64,000 nucleotides of DNA from Streptomyces chumphonensis (lineage in GTDB: Bacteria; Actinomycetota; Actinomycetes; Streptomycetales; Streptomycetaceae), in assembly GCF_014779715.1 (NCBI RefSeq), contig NZ_JACXYU010000021.1:1-64000 (forward strand), read 5' to 3'. Below the pieces are notes generated by a model. That model saw nothing but the letters and a program-made list of their open reading frames with translations. It searched no databases and was not told the origin of the DNA. Shown in pieces: positions 23,643 through 31,835 of the stretch. The translations under genes and the position numbers were made by a program. How positions within the stretch are numbered: position 1 is the first letter of the stretch; every line of letters starts with the position of its first letter.

Positions 23643-24812
23643 GTGATCGCTGTGGACAGGTGGACAGGTGAGGAGGCGCTGCTTTTGCGGTCGGTGATGC
23701 GAGCGTCTGTGCGCGAGTTCGCCGGTCGCCTCGGCATCAGCCCCCGGACCGTCTCGAACTGGCAGCGGAACAAGACGAGCATCTGTCGTCCCCAGATGGC
23801 GCAGATCCTGGACACGGCGCTCCACCAGTGCACCCCCGCTGAGCAGGAGGCTTTCAGTCTCCGTCTGGCCGCACTGCGTGGAGCATCAGCTCCCGTCAAC
23901 GCGGAGTCGGCAGCGCGGCCGGCACCGTGCACAGTCGTCTCCCACAAGTTCTTGCCGGTGTACCTCGGTGAGTGCAGTGCGCCCCTCTACTCTTCGGGTT
24001 CGCCAAGCGAGCCAGGGCCAGGCGGCTTGGAACAGCGAATCCTGCCTGCTGACCACCACTCCGCGCAGTCGTCGACGGTGCACATATACGCCTGCGGCGT
24101 CGCGGTGGTGCATCTAGAAGAGCACCACCGCCTCGAGTCGCTGACCGAGTTGGCGTTGTGGCGTTACCGCACATACCTAAAGGAACCGGACTGGGTAGGA
24201 GAGAGGATGGCCCACCTGCTGGCCCGCCACAGCGGCGACAAGGACCAGTCTGCCCAGTCGCTCATTCCTCAGTACGTGCTGTCGGCCTACGAGCTCCGCA
24301 CACATTCCTGGTCCAGCGCCGGCCTGGACACGGCTCTCCAGCTACTCGCTACGCCCTCAGTGCTGGTCAACCGGCAGAACCCAGCAAATGTGGTGCCGCT
24401 CGGGCCAAGGGTCGAGGAAGCCAAGTTTCGTGACGGCTGGGCGCACCCCGAGGCCGTGACATTCGACGGTGGAGTCTCCCGCGGCGTCGTCGGCTGGTCT
24501 GGTGTCGCCTATCACCCGCAGTCGGACGAGCGGGCTCTGACCACGAGCCAGATTGTGGCCCTTGAGCTCGACGTACAGGCCCTCTGGGCCCTCTCGTCGC
24601 ACATCCTGCACATGATCGAAGACGGCCAGGACCCGGTGATGCCGACGGCCTACGGCTGGCGCTTTCTGCGCAGCGCATACTTCCGGCTCACTACCGCACG
24701 CCCCACTGAGACCGCCCAACACCGGGTGATGCGCGAGGCCATCCTGGCCACCAGCGAACTTCCTGATCGGCTGCGCGCCGCCCAGGACGCTCTCCGAGAC
24801 AACAATCCGTGA
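23643..24812 (+). CDS. HTH protein with a large uncharacterised C-terminal domain
   Basis: A 389-residue protein. The N-terminus is an XRE-type helix-turn-helix (VREFAGRLGISPRTVSNWQR), and residues 140-389 form an unfamiliar domain, with VHIYACGVAVVHLEEHHRLE, WRYRTYLKEPDWVGERMAHL and VNRQNPANVVPLGPRVEEAK. AAAGGGG stands six bases before the GTG at 23643. Its stop overlaps the GTG of an isochorismatase-type hydrolase and that gene in turn overlaps an FAD oxidoreductase, so three proteins are made together. The C-terminal domain may sense a small molecule handled by the two enzymes. Alternatively it is an effector; no catalytic signature is visible to me. Confidence 0.7.
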   Translation: MIAVDRWTGEEALLLRSVMRASVREFAGRLGISPRTVSNWQRNKTSICRPQMAQILDTALHQCTPAEQEAFSLRLAALRGASAPVNAESAARPAPCTVVSHKFLPVYLGECSAPLYSSGSPSEPGPGGLEQRILPADHHSAQSSTVHIYACGVAVVHLEEHHRLESLTELALWRYRTYLKEPDWVGERMAHLLARHSGDKDQSAQSLIPQYVLSAYELRTHSWSSAGLDTALQLLATPSVLVNRQNPANVVPLGPRVEEAKFRDGWAHPEAVTFDGGVSRGVVGWSGVAYHPQSDERALTTSQIVALELDVQALWALSSHILHMIEDGQDPVMPTAYGWRFLRSAYFRLTTARPTETAQHRVMREAILATSELPDRLRAAQDALRDNNP

Positions 24813-25399
24813 CGGCCATGTGGAAGGCGGAGTGGGTGGACCCTCGAACGACATCGCTGCTGGTCATTGATGTGCAGCAGGGCTTTGTCAACCAGCACAG
24901 CCGCGGAATCATCCCTGCGGTTGTTCGGCTGGTGCAGGGCTGGCAAGCAGCCGGTGCTCCCGTGGTGCTGTCACGGTTCCACAACGAGCCGGGATCGCCG
25001 TACGAGACGATCACGGGGTGGACGCGATTGCGTACTCCTGAGGAACAAGCCCTCGTTGCTGACCTGGCTCCCTTCGCTGCCACCGCTGCCGCGATCATCG
25101 ACAAGCCCCAGGCATCCGTGTTCACCCCCGAGGGCGCCCGGACCATCCACGAGGCGGGCTGGACCGATCTGGTGCTGTGCGGCATCGACACGGATGCGTG
25201 CGTATACGACTCTGCTGTCGCCGCCTATCAGGCCGGATACCGGCCCTGGATCGTCACCGACGCTTGTGCCTCCACCGGCGGCGCCCGCTACCACGACGCC
25301 GCGCTCCTGCTCGCCGCCCGGAACATCGGCGCTGAGCAACTGGTCACGAGCGAGGTTGTCTTGTCCCGGATCAGCGGAACGCAGGGAGGCCACGCATGA
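24809..25399 (+). CDS. Isochorismatase-family cysteine hydrolase
   Basis: A 196-residue enzyme from the GTG at 24809, which overlaps the upstream stop (an ATG follows at 24818). The isochorismatase-like fold is clear: SLLVIDVQQGFVNQ carries the catalytic Asp, IIDKPQASVF the Lys, and LVLCGIDTDACVYDSAVAAY the nucleophile Cys in its G-x-x-T-x-x-C-V setting. Family members hydrolyse amides such as nicotinamide, ureidoacrylate or N-carbamoyl compounds, or isochorismate. The substrate is not predictable. Coupling to an HTH protein and an FAD oxidoreductase suggests a small redox or cofactor-related pathway. Confidence 0.85.
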   Translation: MTAMWKAEWVDPRTTSLLVIDVQQGFVNQHSRGIIPAVVRLVQGWQAAGAPVVLSRFHNEPGSPYETITGWTRLRTPEEQALVADLAPFAATAAAIIDKPQASVFTPEGARTIHEAGWTDLVLCGIDTDACVYDSAVAAYQAGYRPWIVTDACASTGGARYHDAALLLAARNIGAEQLVTSEVVLSRISGTQGGHA

Positions 25400-26304
25400 A
25401 CACACCGCACGAGACAGATGTGCTGGTAGTCGGCGCTGGCCCGACAGGCGTGGCGGCCGCGGTGATGGCGGCCAGCCTGAACCTTCGAACGGTCATCGTG
25501 GAGGCTGACTCAGTAGGCGGCAAGCTGCATGTCATCGGGGCGCTGGAGAATGTTCCTGGCAACTGGTCGACCGGCCCTCAACTTGCTGAAGCCCTTGCCG
25601 CCGACTTGGACCGCCTACAGCAGGTTGGCCGATGCTCCGTCATGCAGGGCCGTGCGGCCAGCGTCACCGGCTACGACGACCGGGCGGAGCTCACACTCGA
25701 GGACGGACGCGCACTGAGTGCACAGCTGATCGTGGTCGCCACCGGCGTGGCTGCCCTGGCTCCGCCCGATACTGACTGGATCAGCGCTCCTCCACGTTCG
25801 TCCATGCCTCCGCTGTGGCGCACCAAGCCTGCAGACCTAGCAGGCCGGACCTATGTTCTCGGAGGGGACCGCCCCCTCGGAACATGGCTACGCACCCACC
25901 CTCACTCCTCAACGACGCTTCATGTCCTTTGTCCCCCGGCGGATGACTACAAGATCGCCGAGGTCGCGAGGGACGAGCGCGTGCGGATCGTGCCCGTCTC
26001 TCACATCGTCCTGTCGCCGATGGTCTACGGAGACGAGTGGAGCTTGCAGGTCACGGACCGGCAGGGTGAGCGCAAGTCCTACGTCGCCAAGACAGTGTTG
26101 AACAATCTCGGCAACACGCCAGCGGGTTTGGACGGCCTCGCCTCGAGCGAGGACGGCTACTGCCCTCCCGGCAAACAGCACCCTCGGGTCCGGGTCGCCG
26201 GCGACTTGAGGTCGGCTCAGTTCCAACGCGTCACGACGGCGCAGGGCTCTGGGGCGGAAGCTGTGCTCGCGTCCTACTACGCCTCAGTCCTGAAGCCATG
26301 CTGA
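25396..26304 (+). CDS. FAD-dependent oxidoreductase, thioredoxin-reductase-like without CxxC
   Basis: A 302-residue flavoprotein whose ATG overlaps the previous stop (ATGA). The N-terminal dinucleotide fold VLVVGAGPTGVAAAVMAASL is followed by VEADSVGGKLHVIGALENVP, the layout of thioredoxin-reductase-like pyridine nucleotide oxidoreductases; a second strand VVATGVAAL and the late VRVAGDL stretch complete the FAD domain. The NAD(P) domain (RTYVLGGDRPLGTWLRTHP) lacks a normal G-x-G-x-x-G, and no CxxC redox pair exists, so it does not reduce thioredoxin. It is probably a specialised monooxygenase-like or sensor flavoprotein. Last of the three-gene run. Confidence 0.8.
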   Translation: MNTPHETDVLVVGAGPTGVAAAVMAASLNLRTVIVEADSVGGKLHVIGALENVPGNWSTGPQLAEALAADLDRLQQVGRCSVMQGRAASVTGYDDRAELTLEDGRALSAQLIVVATGVAALAPPDTDWISAPPRSSMPPLWRTKPADLAGRTYVLGGDRPLGTWLRTHPHSSTTLHVLCPPADDYKIAEVARDERVRIVPVSHIVLSPMVYGDEWSLQVTDRQGERKSYVAKTVLNNLGNTPAGLDGLASSEDGYCPPGKQHPRVRVAGDLRSAQFQRVTTAQGSGAEAVLASYYASVLKPC

Positions 26305-26405
26305 GGCTTGACACCCACCGCCCTCTCGGCGTAGCGGTGCGCGCTAGCCAAGAGCTATCCCGTGGTGTATCTTTCGGGAATTCAGTGATCATGAGAGGTT
26401 GGGGC

Positions 26406-26705
26406 ATGTCCGACGCGGATCCCATGCAGCGGGTCAACGCTCTCCTCGATGACGTCCTGCCAGCGCCGCACGTGCGCCAGCAGCTGCGCCTCGCTGCGGG
26501 GCTTACCCAGAAGGAAGTCGCGGACGCCGTGGGCGTGAAACGCCTGGCTGTAGCCCGCTGGGAGCTGGGTCAGACCCACCCCCGGCGGCCCCATCGCGTG
26601 ATCTACATGCACTTGCTCAAGCGGCTCGCGGAGCGCTTCCCCCAAGCCGCCGAGCTGGATGAGGACACGCCGACGCCAGCCTCGGATTCAAGGGGGTCGG
26701 GGTGA
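26406..26705 (+). CDS. Small XRE-family DNA-binding protein
   Basis: A 99-residue protein, ATG at 26406 with AGAGG eight bases before. Residues 20-75 form an XRE helix-turn-helix: RQQLRLAAGLTQKEVADAVG followed by VKRLAVARWELGQTHPRRPH, then YMHLLKRLAERFP. The same HTH style (R-x-x-G-L-T-Q-x-x-V-A ... R-x-A-V ... W-E) begins Tap-like proteins of Streptomyces linear replicons, and a partial gene of that sort starts at the right edge of this window. It may regulate the genes beside it or bind the repeats to its right. Confidence 0.75.
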   Translation: MSDADPMQRVNALLDDVLPAPHVRQQLRLAAGLTQKEVADAVGVKRLAVARWELGQTHPRRPHRVIYMHLLKRLAERFPQAAELDEDTPTPASDSRGSG

Positions 26706-27335
26706 CGTAACGCCACCGGCCGCGCGCACCATTCGGCGAACTGACGATCCGCCTCGGCCTCGCGCGGCCCTTCGCGCCGACCGGGTTGACACCCAGGTCG
26801 GCTGCTCAGTTCCGGTTGACGGCCGGTTCTGAGCGTCGGCTCATCGAGCCACTTCTTCACCTAGCAATACCCCGCCTGACAAGCGGGCCGGCCCCTGACA
26901 AGGGCCATCAGCAACACCCCGGCCGCTGTCAGCGGCCGACGCAACACCCCGGCCGCTGACAACGGCCGACGTATTGCCCACCGGCAATCCCGGGGCCCTG
27001 GTAGGGGCTCCTTGATCGCCAACCGAAAGGAAGGAGAGATCTCCCTGGCCATCGGCTTGCTGCCTGCTCCTCACGGAGGGGCGTGGTGGCTTCCAGTCCG
27101 TTCGTCGGCTGCCCCACGTTGCTGGGCGGTCCGGCTCACATATGGAAGTTGGTATCCCCATAGTGCACGACCTGGTGTTCCCTCGCCAGCCTGGACATGT
27201 CCGTTTCACCCGTGTTCGCCCCGTAGCGGCGTCCCGTGTGACGGGAAGCGCACACGTCATTTGCGCAATTGGCGAAGTATGCATCGATAACGTTTTGGTA
27301 ACGAGCGCCACCCCGTCTAAGGGGTCCTCAGCCCC
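26706..27335. other. Candidate replication origin region
   Basis: This 630-base gap has no convincing gene. It holds repeated stem-loop units (26863-27009), then, at 27245-27310, a relatively AT-rich stretch around GTATGCATCGATAACGTTTTGG, and then the putative initiator gene. Repeats plus an AT-rich segment beside a large plasmid DNA-binding protein gene are what an origin looks like; that reading is inference. Confidence 0.45.
26863..27009. repeat. Iteron-like tandem repeats with internal stem-loops
   Basis: Two consecutive 30-bp units at 26911-26940 and 26941-26970 match at 28 of 30 positions; each starts GCAACACCCCGGCCGCTG and folds on itself (CGGCCGCTG with CAGCGGCCG in the first). A diverged unit (GCAATACCCCGCCTGACAAG, from 26863) and a shorter one with CCCTGACAAGGG precede them, and GTATTGCCCACCGGCAAT follows. 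The shared core is GCAAyACCCCG plus CTGACA. Confidence 0.7.
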
Positions 27336-27371
27336 CACCGCCTTCACCGGGGATGTCCGGTGAAGGCGGTG
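27336..27371. promoter_or_regulatory. 15-bp perfect hairpin over the initiator start codon
   Basis: CACCGCCTTCACCGG (27336-27350) is exactly complementary to CCGGTGAAGGCGGTG (27357-27371), six-base loop GGATGT. The GTG start (27360-27362) and its upstream bases are inside the right arm, so the start would be occluded in RNA; as DNA it is a near-ideal dimer-binding site. Autoregulation is likely. Confidence 0.7.
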
Positions 27372-29852
27372 ACGAAGACGCGGCGGCGGTCGGTCCCGCT
27401 GGTGGAAGGCGTGCCGGTGTGGGCGGCGTCTGATCCGCTGCTGCTGTCGGACCGGATGCGGCTGCGGCTGCGGACGGCGGTGGAGCTGCTGCTGGCGGAC
27501 CCGGCGCTGTACGGCGCGCCGGATTCGGTGCTGCTGGCGGTGGTGGTCGCGGCGGCGAAGACGAACCGGTCGACGATGACCGCGTCGCTGTCCGCTACGG
27601 AGTTCGGCCGGTGGCTGGGGCTGCAGGCGACGACGATCCGCCACGAGGTGCGTCCGCGGCTGCAGCAGGGCGTGGTGTTGAGCGAGGACGTGGAGGCGGA
27701 GCCGGCGCCGGGGGCGGAGCGTGGCCGGACGGCAGGGATCTGCTGGACGGTTGAGGCGTTGCGCCGGGCTCGGTTCGAGGGTGGCCAGGATGATCCGCTG
27801 CGGTTGGAGCGGTCGGAGCTGGCGACGCTGCTGCGTCTGTGCGAAGCGCTGTTCGGGCCGGGGTGGCGGCACCGGGACGGATCGGAGACCCCGGCCGGGC
27901 TGCTGGCGTGGCGGACCGGGCATGGTGCGGCGACGGACCGGCTGGCGCTGCTGCTGGCGGTACTGCATGGTCGTACGGACGGCTCGGTGCGGCTGTGCGG
28001 CGGCGCGGTCGACGAACGGGGTCGTCCGGCGGCGACGTTGGGGCGGCTGCTGGGCCGCGGCAGCGCGGCGGGGGAGCAGGCCCTGAACCGGCTGCGGTCG
28101 TGCGAGGTGATGGCGGTGGTGCCCGGCGTGCGGGAGCGACTGGTGGTGCCGGCCGTGGCGGAGGCACGGCATCGGATGCGGAAGGCGGCGCGGGCGGCCG
28201 GGCGAGCTCCAGCACAGCCTGGTGGCGGTGCTCGGGAGGCTCCTGTGATGGGGGGAGGGTCTGCATGGGGGGACCAGATCTGTCTCCCCGGTGCCTCTTC
28301 GCTGGTCAGCCCCTACAAGTCGGCGGATCCGAGGGCCGGTGCTTTTGCATCCCTTCACGCTGACCACACACCTGTGGCCAAGGCTGTAGAAGAGAGTGCG
28401 GGTGATCTGTGCTGTTCCGGCGTAGCCGAGGGGGTGGCCGGGGAGCGTTGCCGGGAGGACGCGTGCGCACGCGAGGACCGGGTTCCGGCAGATGACGCTG
28501 ACGATCGGCCGACGGCCGTGGGGGGCAAGGCGGGCCCGCTTCGCGGGGAACAGCCGATTCATCCCCTCCCCCAACAGCGCAAGCAGTCCGGCGTGGCCGC
28601 GTGGCGGAAGGCCCGCGCCCGCCAGATCCCGCCCGATGCCGTCGCAGTGCTGGGTGGGCTCGCCTGGCCGTTGTGGGATCGACTCAAGCGCGGCGGCGCC
28701 CAGGCCCGTGTGCTCCGGGGCGTGCGGCAGGAACTGACCGCGATCGCCGGCGTCGTCGGTCAGGAGCTGGCGCAGACCGTGCTGACCCAGCGCCTGGAAG
28801 GCCGCCTCGTAGCTGCTGGAGGAGCCGACGAGGTCACCGACCCGGTGGGCTGGCTGCTCGCCCGCGGCCTGCCCCGGCGAGGTGAGTGCCCCGACGTGCG
28901 GTGCGATGAGGGACTGCTGATGGACACCGGCACCCCCTGCGCGGCCTGCGAGGTACGGATCGGAGACCGGCGCGCGGTTCGCCAGCAGCTCGCCGCACAG
29001 GTCACGGCCGAACAGCCCGCCACTGGCCCCGAGGACCGTCGCGTGATCCTCGAGCAGCGGCTGCGTGCGCACACCGCCCTCCAAGCCGAAACAGCAGCCC
29101 GGCACCACGAACAAGCCCGCGCCCAGGTCGCCGCGCGGCAGGCCGCCGTCGCAAAGCGGCGCGAGCAGGCCCTGGCCGACGCGGCCACCGCCGAGCAGCA
29201 GCGGCAAGCGCAGCCGTGCGCGGACTGCCGGGCCCCGCAGTCCGCCGGGCTGTGCGACGACTGCGGCGAGCAGCGCCGCACCGAGCAGCTGATCGCCGAG
29301 ACCACCGCGGTCGCGGTGGCGGTCTGGGCGGACCTGGACGACCCGGCCGACCGGGCGGCCGTCGCCTCACATGCCGAGACCCAGCTCCGCGACAGAGTCT
29401 CCCGCGCCGTCAACGAGGCGCGCACCGACGGCGTCACCCTGATGCTGCCGCAGGCCGCCCGGTGGGAGGCCGAACGGGCAGCAGCCGAGTACCGGCGCGA
29501 CGCGCTGGCGAAGCTGGCCCGCAGCAGCGCCGCGGACGCAGAGGCCCGGATGGCCGCCGGCGCCTGTCTGCGCGGCCGGCATCCGTCCCTGGCCGCCGCC
29601 CGGGCGGCGGCCGACCAAGCTGGCGCCGAAGCCCGCGACCGCGCAGCCCAGACCCTGCTCCGCGACCGCCTCGCCAAGCTCCGCGCGCTCCAGTCCGACG
29701 CTCGCGCTGGTGTCCACGAGCCCTGCGAGGAGGACCTGTGCGCGGACGGCTGTGGGCGCATCGCACTGCTCAGCGTCCCACGCTGCCGCCGCTGCCATAT
29801 CGCCGCAGTCACCGCCGCCGACCGAGCCGCGGCCCGCAGCAGGGCGGTGTAG
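27360..29852 (+). CDS. Large plasmid protein, candidate replication initiator
   Basis: An 830-residue protein. Residues 20-130 look like a winged helix (LLAVVVAAAKTNRSTMTASL, then SATEFGRWLGLQATTIRHEV); residues 140-290 form a second helical DNA-binding-like region; 290-420 is a disordered linker; the remainder is Ala/Arg-rich helix with Cys clusters (CPDVRCDEG ... CAACE; CADCRAPQSAGLCDDCGEQ; and CEEDLCADGCGR ... CRRC). The build, with a hairpin over its start and repeats upstream, suggests a replication initiator or origin-binding protein of a Streptomyces plasmid; I cannot match it to a named Rep. Its last 150 residues recur, truncated, at 43147-43791. The start could be the GTG at 27360 or 27369; neither has a good ribosome site. 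Confidence 0.65.
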   Translation: MKAVTKTRRRSVPLVEGVPVWAASDPLLLSDRMRLRLRTAVELLLADPALYGAPDSVLLAVVVAAAKTNRSTMTASLSATEFGRWLGLQATTIRHEVRPRLQQGVVLSEDVEAEPAPGAERGRTAGICWTVEALRRARFEGGQDDPLRLERSELATLLRLCEALFGPGWRHRDGSETPAGLLAWRTGHGAATDRLALLLAVLHGRTDGSVRLCGGAVDERGRPAATLGRLLGRGSAAGEQALNRLRSCEVMAVVPGVRERLVVPAVAEARHRMRKAARAAGRAPAQPGGGAREAPVMGGGSAWGDQICLPGASSLVSPYKSADPRAGAFASLHADHTPVAKAVEESAGDLCCSGVAEGVAGERCREDACAREDRVPADDADDRPTAVGGKAGPLRGEQPIHPLPQQRKQSGVAAWRKARARQIPPDAVAVLGGLAWPLWDRLKRGGAQARVLRGVRQELTAIAGVVGQELAQTVLTQRLEGRLVAAGGADEVTDPVGWLLARGLPRRGECPDVRCDEGLLMDTGTPCAACEVRIGDRRAVRQQLAAQVTAEQPATGPEDRRVILEQRLRAHTALQAETAARHHEQARAQVAARQAAVAKRREQALADAATAEQQRQAQPCADCRAPQSAGLCDDCGEQRRTEQLIAETTAVAVAVWADLDDPADRAAVASHAETQLRDRVSRAVNEARTDGVTLMLPQAARWEAERAAAEYRRDALAKLARSSAADAEARMAAGACLRGRHPSLAAARAAADQAGAEARDRAAQTLLRDRLAKLRALQSDARAGVHEPCEEDLCADGCGRIALLSVPRCRRCHIAAVTAADRAAARSRAV

Positions 29853-29942
29853 CCGGTGAGCGGCCCGCCCTTCGGCCGCCTCCAGACCGGCTTCGCTCGC
29901 CAGGCGCACGCCGATTCTCCCGAGCGCCGAACTCGCTCGCCG

Positions 29943-29968
29943 GTCACCTCGGGCTTCGACGAGGTGAC
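29943..29968. terminator. Stem-loop between convergent genes
   Basis: GTCACCTCG (29943-29951) pairs with CGAGGTGAC (29960-29968), eight-base loop, in the gap between the putative initiator gene and the convergent gene ending at 30045. Confidence 0.6.
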
Positions 29969-30044
29969 GTCGGCTGCCCTGTCCTTGGCCGTGGTGTGGA
30001 CGGTGGAAGTCTCGGGCGGGAGCCAGAAGCCTGAACCAGCTCGC

Positions 30045-31835
30045 TCAGGACGTGCGTGCCCGGGCGGGTGTGCTCTCCAGGGAGTTGAGGAGCTGGCCGA
30101 AGGTGATCTCCGTGTCGTCGTAGTCGAAGTTCACGGCGGCAGCGAGTGCCTCCCACCGAACGGTGCTGCGGCCGCAGTGTTCCAGCAAGGTCTGCAGGGC
30201 GATTTCGGGTTCGTGGTGGGCGAGGATCTCTTCGGCGGGGATCTGGCGCAGGTGCTCCAACGTTCGGTAGCGGGACTTCACGATGGCGCGGTAGACCTCG
30301 GAGCGGGAGAGGACGTCACCGGTGGCGGGGGAGTCGAGCCAGGACTGCAGAACGGCCGCCGGGTCGGGGTGCTTGCCTAGTTCGTCGTCGTCCACCAGCC
30401 GCACCACACCGTCATCCTCGTCTTCGGGGACCGGGACGGCGGCCGCCGCGGCCAGGAACCAGTCGGGCCCCTCGGCCTTCTCCGCGATCCAGGCGAGCTC
30501 GGCGGGGTGCAGCCCCTTCAGCACGTCCGAGACGGCGGTGCGAGGGGTGTGGGGGTTGGCCGCGAGGGTGGACAGGGCCTGGACCCGGCGGTGCTCGTAG
30601 TGGCGTTCCAGGAGCCGGGCCGGGCGGTCGTGGTCCGGATCGACGTTGTCGAGGACGCGGACCAGGGCCCGGCTCGGCGTGGGGGAAACGACGGCCGGCT
30701 GATCCAGCCGGGCGAGCTGGGCACATGCCCCGGCGAGGTGGTCGGGGTTGGCGCTCAGGAGCGCCAAGTCCTCGGCGAGGCGCAGGACGGGGCCGTCGAA
30801 CTCGTGGTCGCTCCCCGGCTCGTCGGAACAGGTGAGCAGCTGGCCGCGGGTGACGAGAGCGTCGGCGGCCGTGTGCAGTTGGTCGGCGGCGAGGGCGGCC
30901 AGTCGCGGGTTGCTGCGGACGCGGCTGGCGAGGTGGTGCAGGGTCCGGCGGGCGGTCACCTGCGGGTTGGGCAGGTCGGCCAGCTCGGACAGGCACAAGG
31001 CCGGAAGGCAGGCGAGCAGCACCTCCTCACTGAGCGCGGGTGCCGGGGCGGCGGGCACGTCCGCGCCGTCGGGGTCGGCGGCGCGGAGGCGGGCGTCCTG
31101 GAGGGCCTGCCTCTCGGCCTGGTCCAGCAGCAGGTGCTGGACAGCCGCCCCGAAGACGGGGTGAGCGGTGAGCTGCGGCCACCGCTCAGGGCAGCGGGCC
31201 AGCATCGCCCAGCCGGCGCGGCCGCCCAGCTCCAGCGACCAGTCCTTCGAGAACGCGGACCCCGGGCCTTCCCAGCCCTCTTTGGGCTCGGGGTGAAGCA
31301 GGTACGCGGCGAGCGGGGTGAGGCAGGCTTCCAGGACGGCGTCGAACAGTTCCGGCGGCACGGGCGGGGCCGGTGCGGCGCCCGTGCCGCGGGTGTAGCG
31401 GTCCAGATCCCAGTCCCGGACGACCTGCTCGACCTCGTGGCCGGGGAGGCGGGGCAGGAGCGCGATGGCCGCCTCGACCTGGCCGGGGTGCCGTGCCAGC
31501 GCGGCGATCAGCCCGGCCCAGACCCGGCGGTGCCGCAGGATGGCGGGTACGTCGGCTGCAGTCACGGCGCCGTCGGCCGCCAGGGTAGCCAGCGTCTTCT
31601 CGTCGACGTGCACCAGGAGCTGTCCGCGCAGCCGCTTCCCAGAGGTCCTGGTCAGCAGCGCAGGCAGCGCGGCCTTGAGCGCTTCCTCCCGCCATCGGTC
31701 GGCCTGATCGTCGAAGCCACCCTGTCTCGTCGCCGGGGCGCACAGGGCGTCGATCACCGTCTTGAGTGCTTCCTTCGGGAGGTCTTCGCTCATCGCGAGA
31801 TCTCGCCACAGCGGGTACGTACGGGCGTTGACCAT
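30045..31835 (-). CDS. Large helical-repeat protein of unknown function
   Basis: A 596-residue protein starting at the ATG at 31835 (GGGAGGGG upstream). It is helical throughout, with repeated short helices containing Leu, Ala, Arg and Pro (LLVHVDEKTLATLAADGAVT, LRHRRVWAGLIAALARHPGQ, VQALSTLAANPHTPRTAVSD), giving the look of a HEAT- or leucine-rich-repeat-variant solenoid: units such as LAANPHTPRTAVSDVLKGLH are typical of such repeats. Acidic turns (PVPEDEDDGVVRLVDDDE) separate parts. It would be a scaffold for protein binding. No catalytic domain is apparent. It stands alone, convergent with the putative initiator. Confidence 0.65.
   Translation of the reverse strand: MVNARTYPLWRDLAMSEDLPKEALKTVIDALCAPATRQGGFDDQADRWREEALKAALPALLTRTSGKRLRGQLLVHVDEKTLATLAADGAVTAADVPAILRHRRVWAGLIAALARHPGQVEAAIALLPRLPGHEVEQVVRDWDLDRYTRGTGAAPAPPVPPELFDAVLEACLTPLAAYLLHPEPKEGWEGPGSAFSKDWSLELGGRAGWAMLARCPERWPQLTAHPVFGAAVQHLLLDQAERQALQDARLRAADPDGADVPAAPAPALSEEVLLACLPALCLSELADLPNPQVTARRTLHHLASRVRSNPRLAALAADQLHTAADALVTRGQLLTCSDEPGSDHEFDGPVLRLAEDLALLSANPDHLAGACAQLARLDQPAVVSPTPSRALVRVLDNVDPDHDRPARLLERHYEHRRVQALSTLAANPHTPRTAVSDVLKGLHPAELAWIAEKAEGPDWFLAAAAAVPVPEDEDDGVVRLVDDDELGKHPDPAAVLQSWLDSPATGDVLSRSEVYRAIVKSRYRTLEHLRQIPAEEILAHHEPEIALQTLLEHCGRSTVRWEALAAAVNFDYDDTEITFGQLLNSLESTPARARTS

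Noticed and set aside
25396-26304. Thioredoxin reductase
   Set aside because: The FAD fold fits, but the CxxC redox pair and a normal NADPH loop are missing, so only a general FAD oxidoreductase is claimed.
26841-29207. A 788-codon leftward open frame opposite the putative initiator gene
   Set aside because: Arg/Pro/His-rich noise without motifs; the rightward frame has domain structure and a homologous second copy at 43147-43791.
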